This document shows, piece after piece, positions 1 to 8,520 of a DNA stretch of 64,000 nt. The stretch comes from Clostridium sp. KNHs214 (GTDB lineage Bacteria > Bacillota > Clostridia > Clostridiales > Clostridiaceae). The stretch lies in contig NZ_JQMW01000009.1 of the NCBI RefSeq assembly GCF_000744935.1, positions 124,001 to 188,000 on the forward strand, given 5' to 3'. Made by a program: the position numbers and the translations under genes. The notes below the pieces were generated by a model. The model ran no database searches. It saw only the letters and a list, made by a program, of their open reading frames with translations, and was not told where the DNA came from. Each line of letters begins with the position of its first letter. The first letter of the stretch is position 1.

Positions 1-19
1 ATAAGTAAGGGGTATGATT

Positions 20-661
20 ATGAGCAACAATAAATTAGATACAGAGGATATCTATGAAATATTGAAACAGAGAATCATTCATCTTGAATATGGATCAGGG
101 CAAGTTCTAAATGAGGTAGATGTAGCTGATGAGTTTAATATTAGCAGAACCCCAATTAGAAGGGTGTTTCAGCTATTAAATAATGATAAACTTTTAAACA
201 TAGTACCAAGGTTTGGGGCTCAAGTTACTCCTATAGATTTTAAACAGATGAAATCTATTTTTGAGGTAACTAGAGTGTTAGATCCATTTGCTGCAAGACT
301 TGCTGTTGAAAGAATAAGTGATGAAAGTCTTGCTGAACTTGAAGAAATAATATCTAGACTTAATAGTTATGATATAAGTAAGGATTATCAAAATGCTATA
401 AATGATGATGAACGTTTTCATAATATTATTTTTTCATCCTGTGGTAATCCTTGGCTACAGGATATTTTAAAGTCATTACATTACCATACAGAAAGGTTAT
501 GGCATTATTGTGAACAGTATTTTGATAGTATTGATCTTTTTAGTCATACCCTTGGGAAGGTATTAGAAGGTATAAAGGAAAAAGACTTGGATAAGGTGGA
601 AAAATATTCAAGAGACCATATAGATGAATTTGTTCTCAAGATAAAAAAAGAAATGCTATAG
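20..661 (+). CDS. GntR/FadR-family transcriptional regulator
   Basis: DNA-binding regulator, probably sensing a small acid or amino-acid derivative. The N-terminal winged helix (about residues 5-70) carries the GntR signature ISRTPIRRVFQLL. The remaining all-helical part (about 80-210) is an FCD-type domain with acidic and His residues (DDERFH, then later His) typical of its metal/ligand pocket. The start is taken at ATG 20, seven bases after AAGGGG; an in-frame ATG at 14 is too close to that site. The gene is followed by a strong terminator and then by the grd reductase genes on the same strand, so it is the likely local regulator of reductase expression (inference from position). Ligand unknown. 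Confidence 0.85.
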   Translation: MSNNKLDTEDIYEILKQRIIHLEYGSGQVLNEVDVADEFNISRTPIRRVFQLLNNDKLLNIVPRFGAQVTPIDFKQMKSIFEVTRVLDPFAARLAVERISDESLAELEEIISRLNSYDISKDYQNAINDDERFHNIIFSSCGNPWLQDILKSLHYHTERLWHYCEQYFDSIDLFSHTLGKVLEGIKEKDLDKVEKYSRDHIDEFVLKIKKEML

Positions 662-670
662 GAAATTTCA

Positions 671-725
671 AAAAGCTCTAATTTCGAACGACTATACTCG
701 TTCGAAATTAGAGCTTTTTTTATTT
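671..725 (+). terminator. Intrinsic terminator after GntR gene
   Basis: A 21-bp perfect stem (671-691 with 698-718) with a 6-base loop is followed by a run of T. It ends the GntR transcript and separates it from the reductase genes. Confidence 0.9.
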
Positions 726-855
726 TTTTCAAAATTTTCAGAATTTTACTGAAATACACTTGAAATACACAAAGAATATGTGTAGAATAATAATCAGAAA
801 CAGTTGAAAAACATTTAATGAACTTAATCAAAAAAAAGAAAGGAGGTGGAAAGAG

Positions 856-942
856 ATAATTTTTAATGAGAACACAAAAATTATTATTGGTGACAGGTAT
901 GGCATATTAGGACTAGCTATGGAAGAATGTATAAAATATTGA
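856..942 (+). pseudogene. grdA: Remnant of grdA (selenoprotein A of glycine reductase), 5' end only
   Basis: Frame 856-942 reads IIFNENTKIIIGDRYG, then ILGLAMEECIKY, then TGA. This lines up with the known GrdA N-terminus (…[20 protein letters not shown]…). A good ribosome site (AAAGGAGG, about 839-846) lies upstream, but the expected ATG is ATA, and the frame ends well before the selenocysteine position of GrdA (residue 44 in the family). It therefore looks like a vestige left just upstream of grdX, where grdA can lie in intact grd operons. The similarity is from memory of the family and only about 20 residues long. Confidence 0.6.
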
Positions 943-970
943 TAATAGTAATATGGAAGGAGATAAACAA

Positions 971-1354
971 GTGGGAAGCAAGACAAATTATCAGATAGTA
1001 ACTAATAATCCAACTGTAAAAAACAATTATGAAGAAGTAATCTTTATTGAAGGTGGCTTTGAAAATGTGTTATTTAAGGTTAGGGATTTAGTTCATTCAG
1101 GTTTTGAACTTATCAATCATCCTTTAGGAGCAAGTATAAGAATGTTTTTCTCCCCATATCGTTCAATTATAATTGGTGAGAAATTACAAAAGATAAATGA
1201 TATTCATATAGAAACAATTGAAAACAGCATATCAAACTATAAAAAACATATGAAAGTTAGAAAACCAGATATAGTAAATGCTGAAGACTATGCTTTAATT
1301 GATATTGAACTTTTAAAATCCTCATTAGAGGAGTTTAAAAGAATTTATAATTAA
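971..1354 (+). CDS. grdX: GrdX family protein
   Basis: Small soluble protein of about 127 residues, of unknown biochemical role, found almost exclusively in glycine/betaine/sarcosine reductase operons. The family look is clear in the segments TNNPTV, VLFKVRDLVHSGFELINHPL and SPYRSIIIG. GTG 971 is preferred because AAGGAG lies eight bases upstream; ATG 953 lies inside that ribosome site. The gene sits 30 bp before the component B genes, matching its usual place, so it is probably co-transcribed with them. Confidence 0.85.
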   Translation: MGSKTNYQIVTNNPTVKNNYEEVIFIEGGFENVLFKVRDLVHSGFELINHPLGASIRMFFSPYRSIIIGEKLQKINDIHIETIENSISNYKKHMKVRKPDIVNAEDYALIDIELLKSSLEEFKRIYN

Positions 1355-1384
1355 AAACTAAAAATAAAATGGAGGTGACTTTCC

Positions 1385-2671
1385 TTGAAACTTGAACTTA
1401 GAAGAATCTATATCAAGGATATTCAACTTGGTAATGAAACAAGTGTAAAAAATGGGGTTTTAACAGTAAACCAGGAGGAGCTAATTAGCAAACTTAAAGA
1501 AGATGAAAGAATTAAGGAAGTAAAGCTTGATGTAGCTAGACCTGGAGAAAAGGTAAGAATTATTCCAGTAAAAGATGTTATTGAGCCAAGAGTAAAAATT
1601 GAGGGAACAGGAAATGGTTTTCCAGGATCATCCACTAAAATAGCTCAATTAGGAGAAGGAAAAGTAAATGTACTTTATGGTGCAGCTGTTGTAACTGTAG
1701 GGGATATTGTAGGATTCCAAGAAGGTGTAGTTGATATGTGGGGTGAAGGTGCAAAATGGACTCCATTTTCAAAGACTTTCAACCTAGTAGTAGATATTGT
1801 ACCTGTAGAAGGATTATCACCACATGTTCATGAAGCAACTGTTAGATTAGCAGGACTTAAAGCAGCAGAATTTGTAGGGGAAGCTGGAAGAAGCGTAGAG
1901 CCAAATGAAGTTTTAACATATGAAATAGGTAGTCATGATGAGGAAGGAAAATTATATCCAAACTTACCAAAGGTTGCATATGTCGAAATGCTTATTTCTC
2001 AAGGATTACTACATGATGGATATATTTATGGAGTTAACAGCCAATTAATATTACCAACTCTTCTACATCCAAATGAAGAGTTAGATGGGGCAGTAATCAG
2101 TGGTAACTGTGTTGCAGCATGTGATAAGATAACTACTTATCAACATCAAAATAACTCAGCAATTCTTGATTTATATGCTCAACATGGTAAGACTATCAAC
2201 TTTTTAGGCGTAATACTCACTCCAGAGTTAACTACTCTTGAAGGTAAATTTAGAACTTGTGATTACACAGCAAAATTATGTAAGAACTTAGGTGCAGATG
2301 GAGTTATTATATCTGAAGAAGGTTATGGTAATCCAGACTCTGACTTACTAATGATTTGTAAGAGATTAGAAGACTCTGGAATAAAGACAGTATTAATAAC
2401 AGATGAATGTTCAGGATGGGATGGAATGAGCCAACCATTGGCAGATACAACTAAAGAAGCAGTAGCAGTAGTATCTACAGGAAATGTTAGCCATGTAGTT
2501 ACATTACCACCAGCTGATAGAGTAATAGGAAATGATAAAGCAATTGCAACTTTAGCAGGAGGTTGGGAAGGCTGCCTAGAAGAAGATGGAAGCTTGAAAT
2601 GCGAATTAAACGCAGTAATAGGAGCTACATCAGAAATCGGATATCATAACTGTACAGTTAAATTATATTAA
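1385..2671 (+). CDS. Glycine/sarcosine/betaine reductase component B, pyruvoyl proprotein subunit
   Basis: Proprotein of the substrate-activating component B (GrdE/GrdG/GrdI family) of the reductase that makes acetyl phosphate from glycine, sarcosine or betaine. The 428 residues match the family length. The motif SGNCVAACD places the self-cleaving cysteine at residue 242, the same number reported for GrdE, where cleavage before Cys creates the pyruvoyl cofactor that forms a Schiff base with the substrate. The start is TTG 1385, seven bases after GGAGGTG. The gene is followed 24 bp later by its selenoprotein partner. Sequence alone does not tell which of the three substrates is used, and the neighbouring transporter is not of the betaine type. 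Confidence 0.92.
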   Translation: MKLELRRIYIKDIQLGNETSVKNGVLTVNQEELISKLKEDERIKEVKLDVARPGEKVRIIPVKDVIEPRVKIEGTGNGFPGSSTKIAQLGEGKVNVLYGAAVVTVGDIVGFQEGVVDMWGEGAKWTPFSKTFNLVVDIVPVEGLSPHVHEATVRLAGLKAAEFVGEAGRSVEPNEVLTYEIGSHDEEGKLYPNLPKVAYVEMLISQGLLHDGYIYGVNSQLILPTLLHPNEELDGAVISGNCVAACDKITTYQHQNNSAILDLYAQHGKTINFLGVILTPELTTLEGKFRTCDYTAKLCKNLGADGVIISEEGYGNPDSDLLMICKRLEDSGIKTVLITDECSGWDGMSQPLADTTKEAVAVVSTGNVSHVVTLPPADRVIGNDKAIATLAGGWEGCLEEDGSLKCELNAVIGATSEIGYHNCTVKLY

Positions 2672-2695
2672 CTAGCTTAGAAAGGAGGAAGAAAT

Positions 2696-3994
2696 ATGAA
2701 ATTCAAGGTATTATATTATGTTAATCAATTCTTTGGTCAAATAGGAGGAGAAGAACAAGCTGGAATAAAACCAATTTTTAAGAATGAAAATATTGGACCA
2801 GCATTAGGATTTAATGGTCTTCTTGGAGAAGAAGGAGAAGTATTAGGAACATTAATTTGTGGTGATAACTATTTTAATGAAAATAAAGAAGAAGCTTTAG
2901 AATATATAATGAAAGTAATAAAGGAAGAAAATCCAGATATCGTTGTTGCAGGACCAGCTTTTAATGCAGGAAGATATGGAATGGCATGTGCTGGCGTTGC
3001 TAATGCTGTAGTGGATGAGTTAGGAATTCCTGTGATAACAGGTATGTATATAGAAAACCCAGGTTTAGATGTATGTAGATCTAAGGCATTAGTTGTAAGT
3101 GTAACAGATTCAGCAGCTAGTATGCGTAAAGCCTTACCTGTAATGGCTAAATTGACAACTAAATTAATGAAAAATGAGGAAATAGGTCTTCCAGAGGAAG
3201 AAGGATATATTTCACAAGGTAAGAGACTTACTGTTTTATCAGATAAGAGAGGTTCACAAAGAGCAGTAGAGATGCTAATAAATCGCTTAAATAATGAAGA
3301 GTTTAAAACAGAACTACCAATGCCAGTATTTGATAGGGTAGAGCCTGCAGCAGCTATTAAAGATTTAGGTAAAGCGACTATTGCTTTAGTAACTAGTGGT
3401 GGTATGGTTCCACATGGTAACCCTGATAGAATCCAATCAGCTAGTGCTCAAAAATGGGGTAAATATGATGTAAGTGGTAGAGATGCGCTTACAGGAGAAT
3501 ATTGTACAATTCACGGTGGATATGACCCTGTATATGCAAATGAAATTCCTGATAGAATAGCACCGCTTGATATGTTAAAAGAATATCAAAAAGAAGGGGT
3601 TATCAGTAGTGTATTTGAATATTTCTATACTACTACTGGGACAGGAACATCCGTTGGAAATGCAATAAAATTTGGTACTGAAATAGGAAAAGAACTTAAA
3701 GAAGCAGGAGTAGATGGTGTTATACTAACTTCAACTTGAGGAACTTGTACACGTTGCGGTGCAACGATGGTAAAAGAAATTGAAAGATATGGTATCCCTA
3801 TAGTTCATATGGCTACTATAACTACAATCTCCGAATCAGTAGGAGCTAATAGAATTGTTCCAACTATTGCAATTCCTTATCCAGTTGGAAATCCAAATCT
3901 TCCAAAGGAAGAAGAATATAGATTAAGAAAGAAAATGGTTGAAAGAGCATTAAAAGCATTAAGTACTGAAATAACAGAAGCTACTCAATTCTAA
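2696..3994 (+). CDS. Glycine/sarcosine/betaine reductase component B selenoprotein (UGA = Sec)
   Basis: Selenocysteine-containing subunit (GrdB/GrdF/GrdH family, 432 residues with Sec) that partners the pyruvoyl subunit and passes the carboxymethyl group to selenoprotein A. The in-frame TGA at 3737-3739 is codon 348, inside TSTUGTCTRCGA, the conserved UxxCxxC redox motif. The frame continues without interruption to TAA 3994. Automatic translation would split it in two at the UGA. A short hairpin just after the UGA (3752-3766) fits a bacterial SECIS. Ribosome site AAAGGAGG precedes ATG 2696. A functional pathway needs GrdA, GrdC/GrdD and the SelABD machinery, which must be encoded elsewhere. 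Confidence 0.93.
3752..3766 (+). promoter_or_regulatory. SECIS-like hairpin downstream of UGA codon
   Basis: CGTTGC-GGT-GCAACG, a 6-bp GC-containing stem with a three-base loop, starts 12 nt after the in-frame TGA at 3737. Position and loop with G/U character fit bacterial SECIS elements, which bind SelB. Part of the pairing is constrained by the CxxC codons, so the structure is a candidate rather than proven. Confidence 0.6.
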
Positions 3995-4017
3995 GAGAAA
4001 ATTCCATTATAAAAAAA

Positions 4018-4047
4018 TAAAGGGGCCGTATCTGGCCCTTTTTTTCC
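4018..4047 (+). terminator. Intrinsic terminator after reductase genes
   Basis: The stem AAGGGGCC/GGCCCTT with loop GTATCT is followed by T7, between the selenoprotein stop and the transporter gene. Confidence 0.85.
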
Positions 4048-4095
4048 TAGGATAATAGGACAAGCCATTATTAACAATGATAGGAGATGGTAATT

Positions 4096-5190
4096 ATGGA
4101 AAAAAAGAAAGTAAGCTGGGGAAGGGTTATGACGTACGCTGGTGCATTTATAGCGTTTTTGATAGGTTCTGGATTTGCAACAGGTCAAGAGGTATTACAG
4201 TATTTTAGTTCCTATGGTTATTTAGGAATATTAGGAGTAGTAGTAGTATTTTTATTATTTCTATATGTAGGTGTGGATTTTGTAACTGTAGGCCAAAAGC
4301 AAAAATTCCCAAAGGGCAGCGATATATATAAATATTACTGTGGGAATATAATAGGAAAGTTCTATGATTATTTCTCTGTTGCATTTATTTATATGTCATT
4401 TATAGTTATGATAGGAGGAGCAGGTGCTACTTTAAATCAGCAATATGGACTTCCTACATTTGTTGGTGGAATAATGATGGGCATATTAGCAGCAGGAACC
4501 GTAATATTTGGTTTGGGAAAAATAGTAGATGTAATTGGTAAAATAGGACCAGCTATAATATTCCTAACAATTATTTTAGGAATATCTGCTATAGTAAAAA
4601 ATCCACAGGGGTTAGCTTCAGCAAATGAAGTAATACCAAAACTTAATTTATTGAAAGCATCATCTAATTGGTTTTATGCAGCTGCTTCATATGTAGGGTT
4701 TTGTATGCTATGGCTAGCAGGATTTATGACATCTATGGGTGCATCAAGCGAAAGTAAAAAAGAATCTGTTATTGGTGCAGCTTTAGGTGCAGTGGGATTT
4801 AGTGTGGCATTAGCAATTATCACATTAGGTATACTTGCAAATATTGTACAATTAGCTGGTTCAATGGTCCCAGCATTAATATTAGCTAAAAATATAAATT
4901 CAGCATTGGCTATTATATTTTCATTTATAGTAGTAGCTGGTATATATACAACAGCAGTTCCACTTTTATAGCAAGTTGTTGCTAGATTTTCAGAAGAAAA
5001 AACCAGAAAATTCAGAATGTTGACTATATTTCTAGCTGTAATAGGAGTATTTATTGGTTTAAAAGTTCCATTTGATAGACTGGTAAATATAATATATGTA
5101 ATAAATGGTTATGTAGGTATCATCCTATTAGGATTTATGATAATAAAAACTATAAAAACCCAATTGGGTCGTGGGTATAAAAAATATTAA
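4096..5190 (+). pseudogene. YkvI-type membrane transporter, interrupted by in-frame TAG
   Basis: Multi-pass membrane protein of the YkvI family (LeuT-like fold), about 364 codons, a plausible carrier for the reductase substrate. The N-terminal segment GAFIAFLIGSGFATGQEV is characteristic. The frame meets TAG at 4969-4971 (…TTAVPLL-stop-QVVARFSEE…) and then runs open to TAA 5190 with two further hydrophobic segments, so the carboxyl third belongs to the same gene. The position is plausibly an ancestral Trp (TGG to TAG), which I infer from family resemblance. The start is ATG 4096, nine bases after AGGAG. As read, it yields a truncated, probably dead carrier unless amber is suppressed; TAG is a common stop in this window, so suppression is unlikely. 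Confidence 0.8.
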
Positions 5191-5204
5191 AGTAAAAATG
5201 GACT

Positions 5205-5404
5205 TGAAGCGGTGTAACGAGATTTTTTATTATAAAAAATTAAGGCTGCAACGGGTTCACCCGTTATAGTGATAGAGTATAATCATATGATTTATATGAC
5301 GTACTTAATGAGGTACATATTGTGAAATGTGCATGAAGTAGGAGGGTAACACGAAGTTTAACTCTCGTTCCTAAGATTAATTTCTTAGGTCGGGAGTTTT
5401 CTTA
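5205..5404 (+). ncRNA. T-box-like leader RNA (degenerate antiterminator motif)
   Basis: A gene-free, structured stretch. Its 3' part (about 5336-5400) has the layout of a T-box leader: GAAGTAGGAGGGTAACACGAAG, where T-boxes carry AGNGTGGNACCGCG, then AACTCTCGTTCC forming one arm of a terminator (5360-5398) with a T-rich tail. A GC hairpin AACGGG/CCCGTT and several smaller helices lie upstream. The tRNA-binding TGGN is changed to GGGT, so tRNA sensing may be weakened or lost. The specifier codon could not be assigned. Confidence 0.45.
5360..5404 (+). terminator. Terminator of the T-box-like leader
   Basis: The arms ACTCTCG/CGGGAGT and CCTAAGA/TCTTAGG form a two-part stem, followed by TTTTCTTAT. 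This is the expression platform of the leader RNA in front of the small ORF at 5441. Confidence 0.75.
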
Positions 5405-5440
5405 TATTTAAGTTTATTATAAAGAAGGAGGAAACAGAAA

Positions 5441-5587
5441 ATGAATATTTTTATTGGAGGAGCTGAATGGAACCCCATTGAGCCGAAATATGGAGCTTCA
5501 ATTGCGGAAGTTACAATATTATTTGAAAGAGTTGATAAGAAGATAATAGAAGAAGAGAAAAATCGTTTATTGAACTGTAGTAATTAA
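5441..5587 (+). CDS. Small protein of unknown function (48 aa)
   Basis: An ATG with a strong ribosome site (AAGGAGG, about 5424-5430) opens a 48-codon frame. It begins MNIFIGGAEWNPIEPKYG and ends in a charged helix rich in Glu/Lys. No signal peptide or membrane segment was seen. It is placed directly after the T-box-like leader's terminator, so that leader would control it. I do not recognise the family. It could be a genuine small protein or the vestige of a longer gene once under the T-box. Confidence 0.5.
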   Translation: MNIFIGGAEWNPIEPKYGASIAEVTILFERVDKKIIEEEKNRLLNCSN

Positions 5588-5671
5588 ATATGTATTATAA
5601 TAAAGAGATATAGAGTTGTAAATAAAAAATATAAATATAGAAGGAATATATGAATGAAGGTAGGGATCAAA

Positions 5672-5710
5672 ATGATTAATGCGGATGTTATAAGCCTATT
5701 GAGAGAATAG
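5672..5710 (+). CDS. Putative leader peptide MINADVISLLRE upstream of MATE exporter
   Basis: A 12-codon frame with GGTAGGG six bases before its ATG. Its 3' end lies inside a perfect 9-bp hairpin (5692-5714), and its Leu-Arg-Glu codons contain GAGAGAA, which can pair with TTCTCTC at 5726-5732. This arrangement resembles leader peptides of translational attenuators in front of drug-resistance genes. Confidence 0.4.
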   Translation: MINADVISLLRE

Positions 5711-5771
5711 GCTTAACGAAAACTGTTCTCTCTTTCCATTAGTATTATTACAATGAAAGCGAGAGATCATT
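5692..5771 (+). promoter_or_regulatory. Possible translational attenuator of the MATE gene
   Basis: There are three alternative helices. Helix 1 is AAGCCTATT/AATAGGCTT (5692-5714). Helix 2 is GAGAGAA (5701-5707) with TTCTCTC (5726-5732). Helix 3 is CTCTCTTTC (5728-5736) with GAAAGCGAGAG (5755-5765), which masks the GAGAGA ribosome site six bases before the exporter ATG. A ribosome stalled on the leader peptide would open helix 1, allow helix 2 and free the ribosome site. Confidence 0.4.
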
Positions 5772-7085
5772 ATGAAAAAAATAAAAAATAAGTATGTTAA
5801 AACAATTAATTCATTGGCTTTTCCTATATTAATGAATTATTTGATTTCAAGTATATTTGAAATTATGGATAAAGCTATAGTGGGGCATTATTCAACGGAA
5901 GGCTTTGCAGGGGTAGGAGTAGCAGCGTCAGTTATTTATGTAATTACAGGTTCATTTGGCATATTAGCCGTTGCTTATAATATTGTGGCAGCTGAGATAA
6001 AAGGCAAATGTGATGATGACATGTTTGAAAAAGCTTTTTGTTCAGCTATGATGATTTCAATAGTTATAGGAATAGCATTTATGATAATATCGTTCATTGG
6101 TGGAAGAGTATTTTTTAAATATGTATATGGACTTCATGGAAATGTTTTAGAATTGCTGCTTCGTTATTACTATCCTGCTTCTGTTACGGTGCTACTTAAT
6201 ATGATAATATTTTTATTTTCCACATACTTTAGAAATAAGCATAACACTAAAATAGCACTATATAGCACAGCTGTAGCAACTACAGTTAATATATTTTTCG
6301 ATTATGCTCTTGTATATGGGAAATATGGTTTACCGGAATTAGGAGTAAGTGGTGCTGCATGGGGAAGTGTCATTGGGTTACTAGCAGGAATCATGGTATA
6401 TGTGATAGATATGAAAATTGTTAATAAGATGCAGATGAATATTTCATTCAGCAGAAAAGCTACTGTAAGAATGATAAAATTGTACATACCATTGTTAGGA
6501 CAGGATATTATGGAGTGCACGGTTTTTACAATGATAGTAACAGGAATAGTATCTAGGCTTGGAACAAGTGGTATAGTATCATATAATCTTCTTGAAAATT
6601 TAGGAAGCATGGTTATTCTACCTATGTATGCATTTTCTACAGCAGCAATAACCATTTCTATACAAAAAAAGGCATCTGGTGATAATATAGCTGTAAAATC
6701 CACACTAAGAACTGCAATATTTATGTCATTAGTTGTAGTTATATTTATAAGCATGGCCTGTATTACATTGCCTGAAAAAATATTGGCATTAATAGTTTCA
6801 GATACGAAAACAATTGAAACTACAAAAACGCTTATTGTATATATGATAGTTTTACAGTTTGTAAAAATTTTTTACCAGATTTACAAGAGTTATTTGCAGG
6901 GAACAAATAATGAAAAGTTTGTTTTTATAACTTCTGTAGCCGGGTCTTTGCTGTCAGTAACCTGGATATATTTATTGTCAATAGTATTAGGAATCGGGGG
7001 AATATATATAGGACTTTCAATTAATTATATATTTTTAGCACTAATTTATTTAATAAAAATAAAAGAATCTATGCAGGAAAATTAG
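5772..7085 (+). CDS. MATE family efflux transporter
   Basis: Multidrug and toxic compound extrusion protein of 437 residues with about 12 hydrophobic segments, the family's usual size. The N-terminal half opens with LAFPILMNYLISSIFEIMDKAIVGH, a typical MatE motif (…P…N…D…VG). A second MatE repeat begins near LYIPLLGQDIME, around residue 235. It exports cationic compounds by Na+ or H+ antiport in the family; the substrate here is unknown. It is a single gene ending at a large inverted repeat shared with the convergent hisS. The leader region suggests control at translation. Confidence 0.88.
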   Translation: MKKIKNKYVKTINSLAFPILMNYLISSIFEIMDKAIVGHYSTEGFAGVGVAASVIYVITGSFGILAVAYNIVAAEIKGKCDDDMFEKAFCSAMMISIVIGIAFMIISFIGGRVFFKYVYGLHGNVLELLLRYYYPASVTVLLNMIIFLFSTYFRNKHNTKIALYSTAVATTVNIFFDYALVYGKYGLPELGVSGAAWGSVIGLLAGIMVYVIDMKIVNKMQMNISFSRKATVRMIKLYIPLLGQDIMECTVFTMIVTGIVSRLGTSGIVSYNLLENLGSMVILPMYAFSTAAITISIQKKASGDNIAVKSTLRTAIFMSLVVVIFISMACITLPEKILALIVSDTKTIETTKTLIVYMIVLQFVKIFYQIYKSYLQGTNNEKFVFITSVAGSLLSVTWIYLLSIVLGIGGIYIGLSINYIFLALIYLIKIKESMQEN

Positions 7086-7094
7086 AAGAAAAAC

Positions 7095-7151
7095 GGGGAC
7101 GGTTAAGTAGTATTTGGCAAGTTATATGCCAAAAAGTTGTTAACCGTCCCC
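7095..7151. terminator. Inverted-repeat terminator between MATE and hisS
   Basis: The 12-bp arms GGGGACGGTTAA and TTAACCGTCCCC enclose a second hairpin TTTGGCA/TGCCAAA. The GC-rich arms stand out from the AT-rich surroundings, and the element lies between convergent genes, so it can end both. It may also be a copy of a dispersed repeat. Confidence 0.65.
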
Positions 7152-7188
7152 AATTGCTCCAATTGACATTCCAATTAATTCCTAATGT

Positions 7189-8502
7189 CTAGCTGAAATA
7201 TTTGGAAATAATTTCATTATAGGATAGTTTAAATTGATTTCCACTATTCATATCTTTTAAAGCTAAAAGCTCATTTTCCATTTCTTCAGAGCCAACCAAG
7301 ATAACATAAGGGATGTTAAGTTTGTTTGCATAATCAAGTTTCTTGGAGATTTTTTTATCTTCTAGATAAACCTGAGTGGAAATATTATTTTGTCTAAATT
7401 TTTTAGCTAGATTTATACAGTATTCTAGTGAGTTATCTAAAGGAATAACTAAAATATCTATTAATGAAGAATTTAAGCTATTTATAATACCTGCTTCCCT
7501 AAGTTGATAGAAAAGTCTTGTAAGGCCTATGGAAATTCCAACACCAGGCAACTTTTGTTTGGTGTAGTATTCTGCTAAGTTGTCATATCTGCCACCGGAG
7601 CAGACGGAGCCAATTTGAGGATAGTTATTTAATATTGTTTCAAAAACAGTTCCTGTATAATAATCTAGTCCCCTGGCGATTTTTAAATCTATAGTGTAGT
7701 TTTTTTCTGGAACTCCAAAGGAATTCATGTAATAATTTATATTTGAAAGCTCTTCAAGACCTAGAAGATAAGTGGAATTTGGTATATTTAGCGCTTTAAG
7801 ATTGCATAATATTTCCTTATTAGTGCCTTTTATATTTATAAAATTCAAAAGTTTATCTATACTTTCCTGTGAAATACCACAATCCTTAAGTTCAGAGGAC
7901 ACATTGTCTAAGCCTATCTTATCAAGTTTATCAATAATTCTAAGAGCTTCCTCTTTATTATCTATATTTAAGTATTCAAAAAGTCCGTTTAATATCTTTC
8001 TATTGTTTATGTGTATGGTGAATTCATCTAAATCTAATTCGGTAAATATTGAATAAATAATGCTAGGGATTTCTGCATCATTTATGATGCTTAAAGTTTC
8101 ATTTCCTATTATGTCAATATCGCATTGATAGAATTCTCTAAAACGTCCTCGTTGGGTTCTTTCCCCTCTATATACTTTCCCAATTTGGTATCTTCTAAAT
8201 GGAAAGGTTAATGAAGACATGTGCTGAGATACATATCTTGCTAGTGGAACGGTTAGATCAAATCTTAAGGATAAATCACTATCACCCTTGTTAAATCTGT
8301 AAATCTGTTTTTCTGTATCACCACCACCTTTAGCTAATAGCACTTCTGATTTTTCAATAACAGGAGTGTCAATGGGTAAAAATCCGTACCTTTCATATAC
8401 ATTTTGGATTTTATTAAGCATTTTGTTAAATATAATTTGGTCTTCAGGAAGTAATTCCATAAAACCTGGCAATGTAGTTGGTTTTACAATTTGTCTTTTC
8501 AT
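7189..8502 (-). CDS. hisS: Histidyl-tRNA synthetase
   Basis: Class II synthetase charging tRNA-His, 437 residues. Motifs seen: TLPGFMELLPED at the start; LSLRFDLTVPLARYV (class II motif 1 region); YRGERTQRGRFREFYQCDID (motif 2); and the HisRS signatures IARGLDYYTGTVFE and SGGRYDNLAEYY, with GVGISIGLTRL (motif 3). A C-terminal anticodon-binding domain starts at about residue 340. It is the GGGDTEKQIYRF subtype with inserts, so it may be a second, divergent HisRS rather than the housekeeping copy. Retention of the catalytic Arg and the HisA/HisB motifs argues against the HisZ paralogue. A long leader with a His-codon peptide and a terminator lies upstream. Confidence 0.92.
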   Translation of the reverse strand: MKRQIVKPTTLPGFMELLPEDQIIFNKMLNKIQNVYERYGFLPIDTPVIEKSEVLLAKGGGDTEKQIYRFNKGDSDLSLRFDLTVPLARYVSQHMSSLTFPFRRYQIGKVYRGERTQRGRFREFYQCDIDIIGNETLSIINDAEIPSIIYSIFTELDLDEFTIHINNRKILNGLFEYLNIDNKEEALRIIDKLDKIGLDNVSSELKDCGISQESIDKLLNFINIKGTNKEILCNLKALNIPNSTYLLGLEELSNINYYMNSFGVPEKNYTIDLKIARGLDYYTGTVFETILNNYPQIGSVCSGGRYDNLAEYYTKQKLPGVGISIGLTRLFYQLREAGIINSLNSSLIDILVIPLDNSLEYCINLAKKFRQNNISTQVYLEDKKISKKLDYANKLNIPYVILVGSEEMENELLALKDMNSGNQFKLSYNEIISKYFS

Positions 8503-8520
8503 ATAATTTCCTCCTTGTAT

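Noticed and set aside
3767-3994. Separate 75-residue gene beginning at ATG 3767
   Set aside because: It is the continuation of the selenoprotein after the in-frame UGA at 3737, as the UxxCxxC motif spans the junction.
4969-4971. TAG as pyrrolysine or reassigned codon
   Set aside because: TAG ends several intact genes here (for example 659-661 and 7083-7085), and no pyl genes are in the window; a nonsense mutation is simpler.
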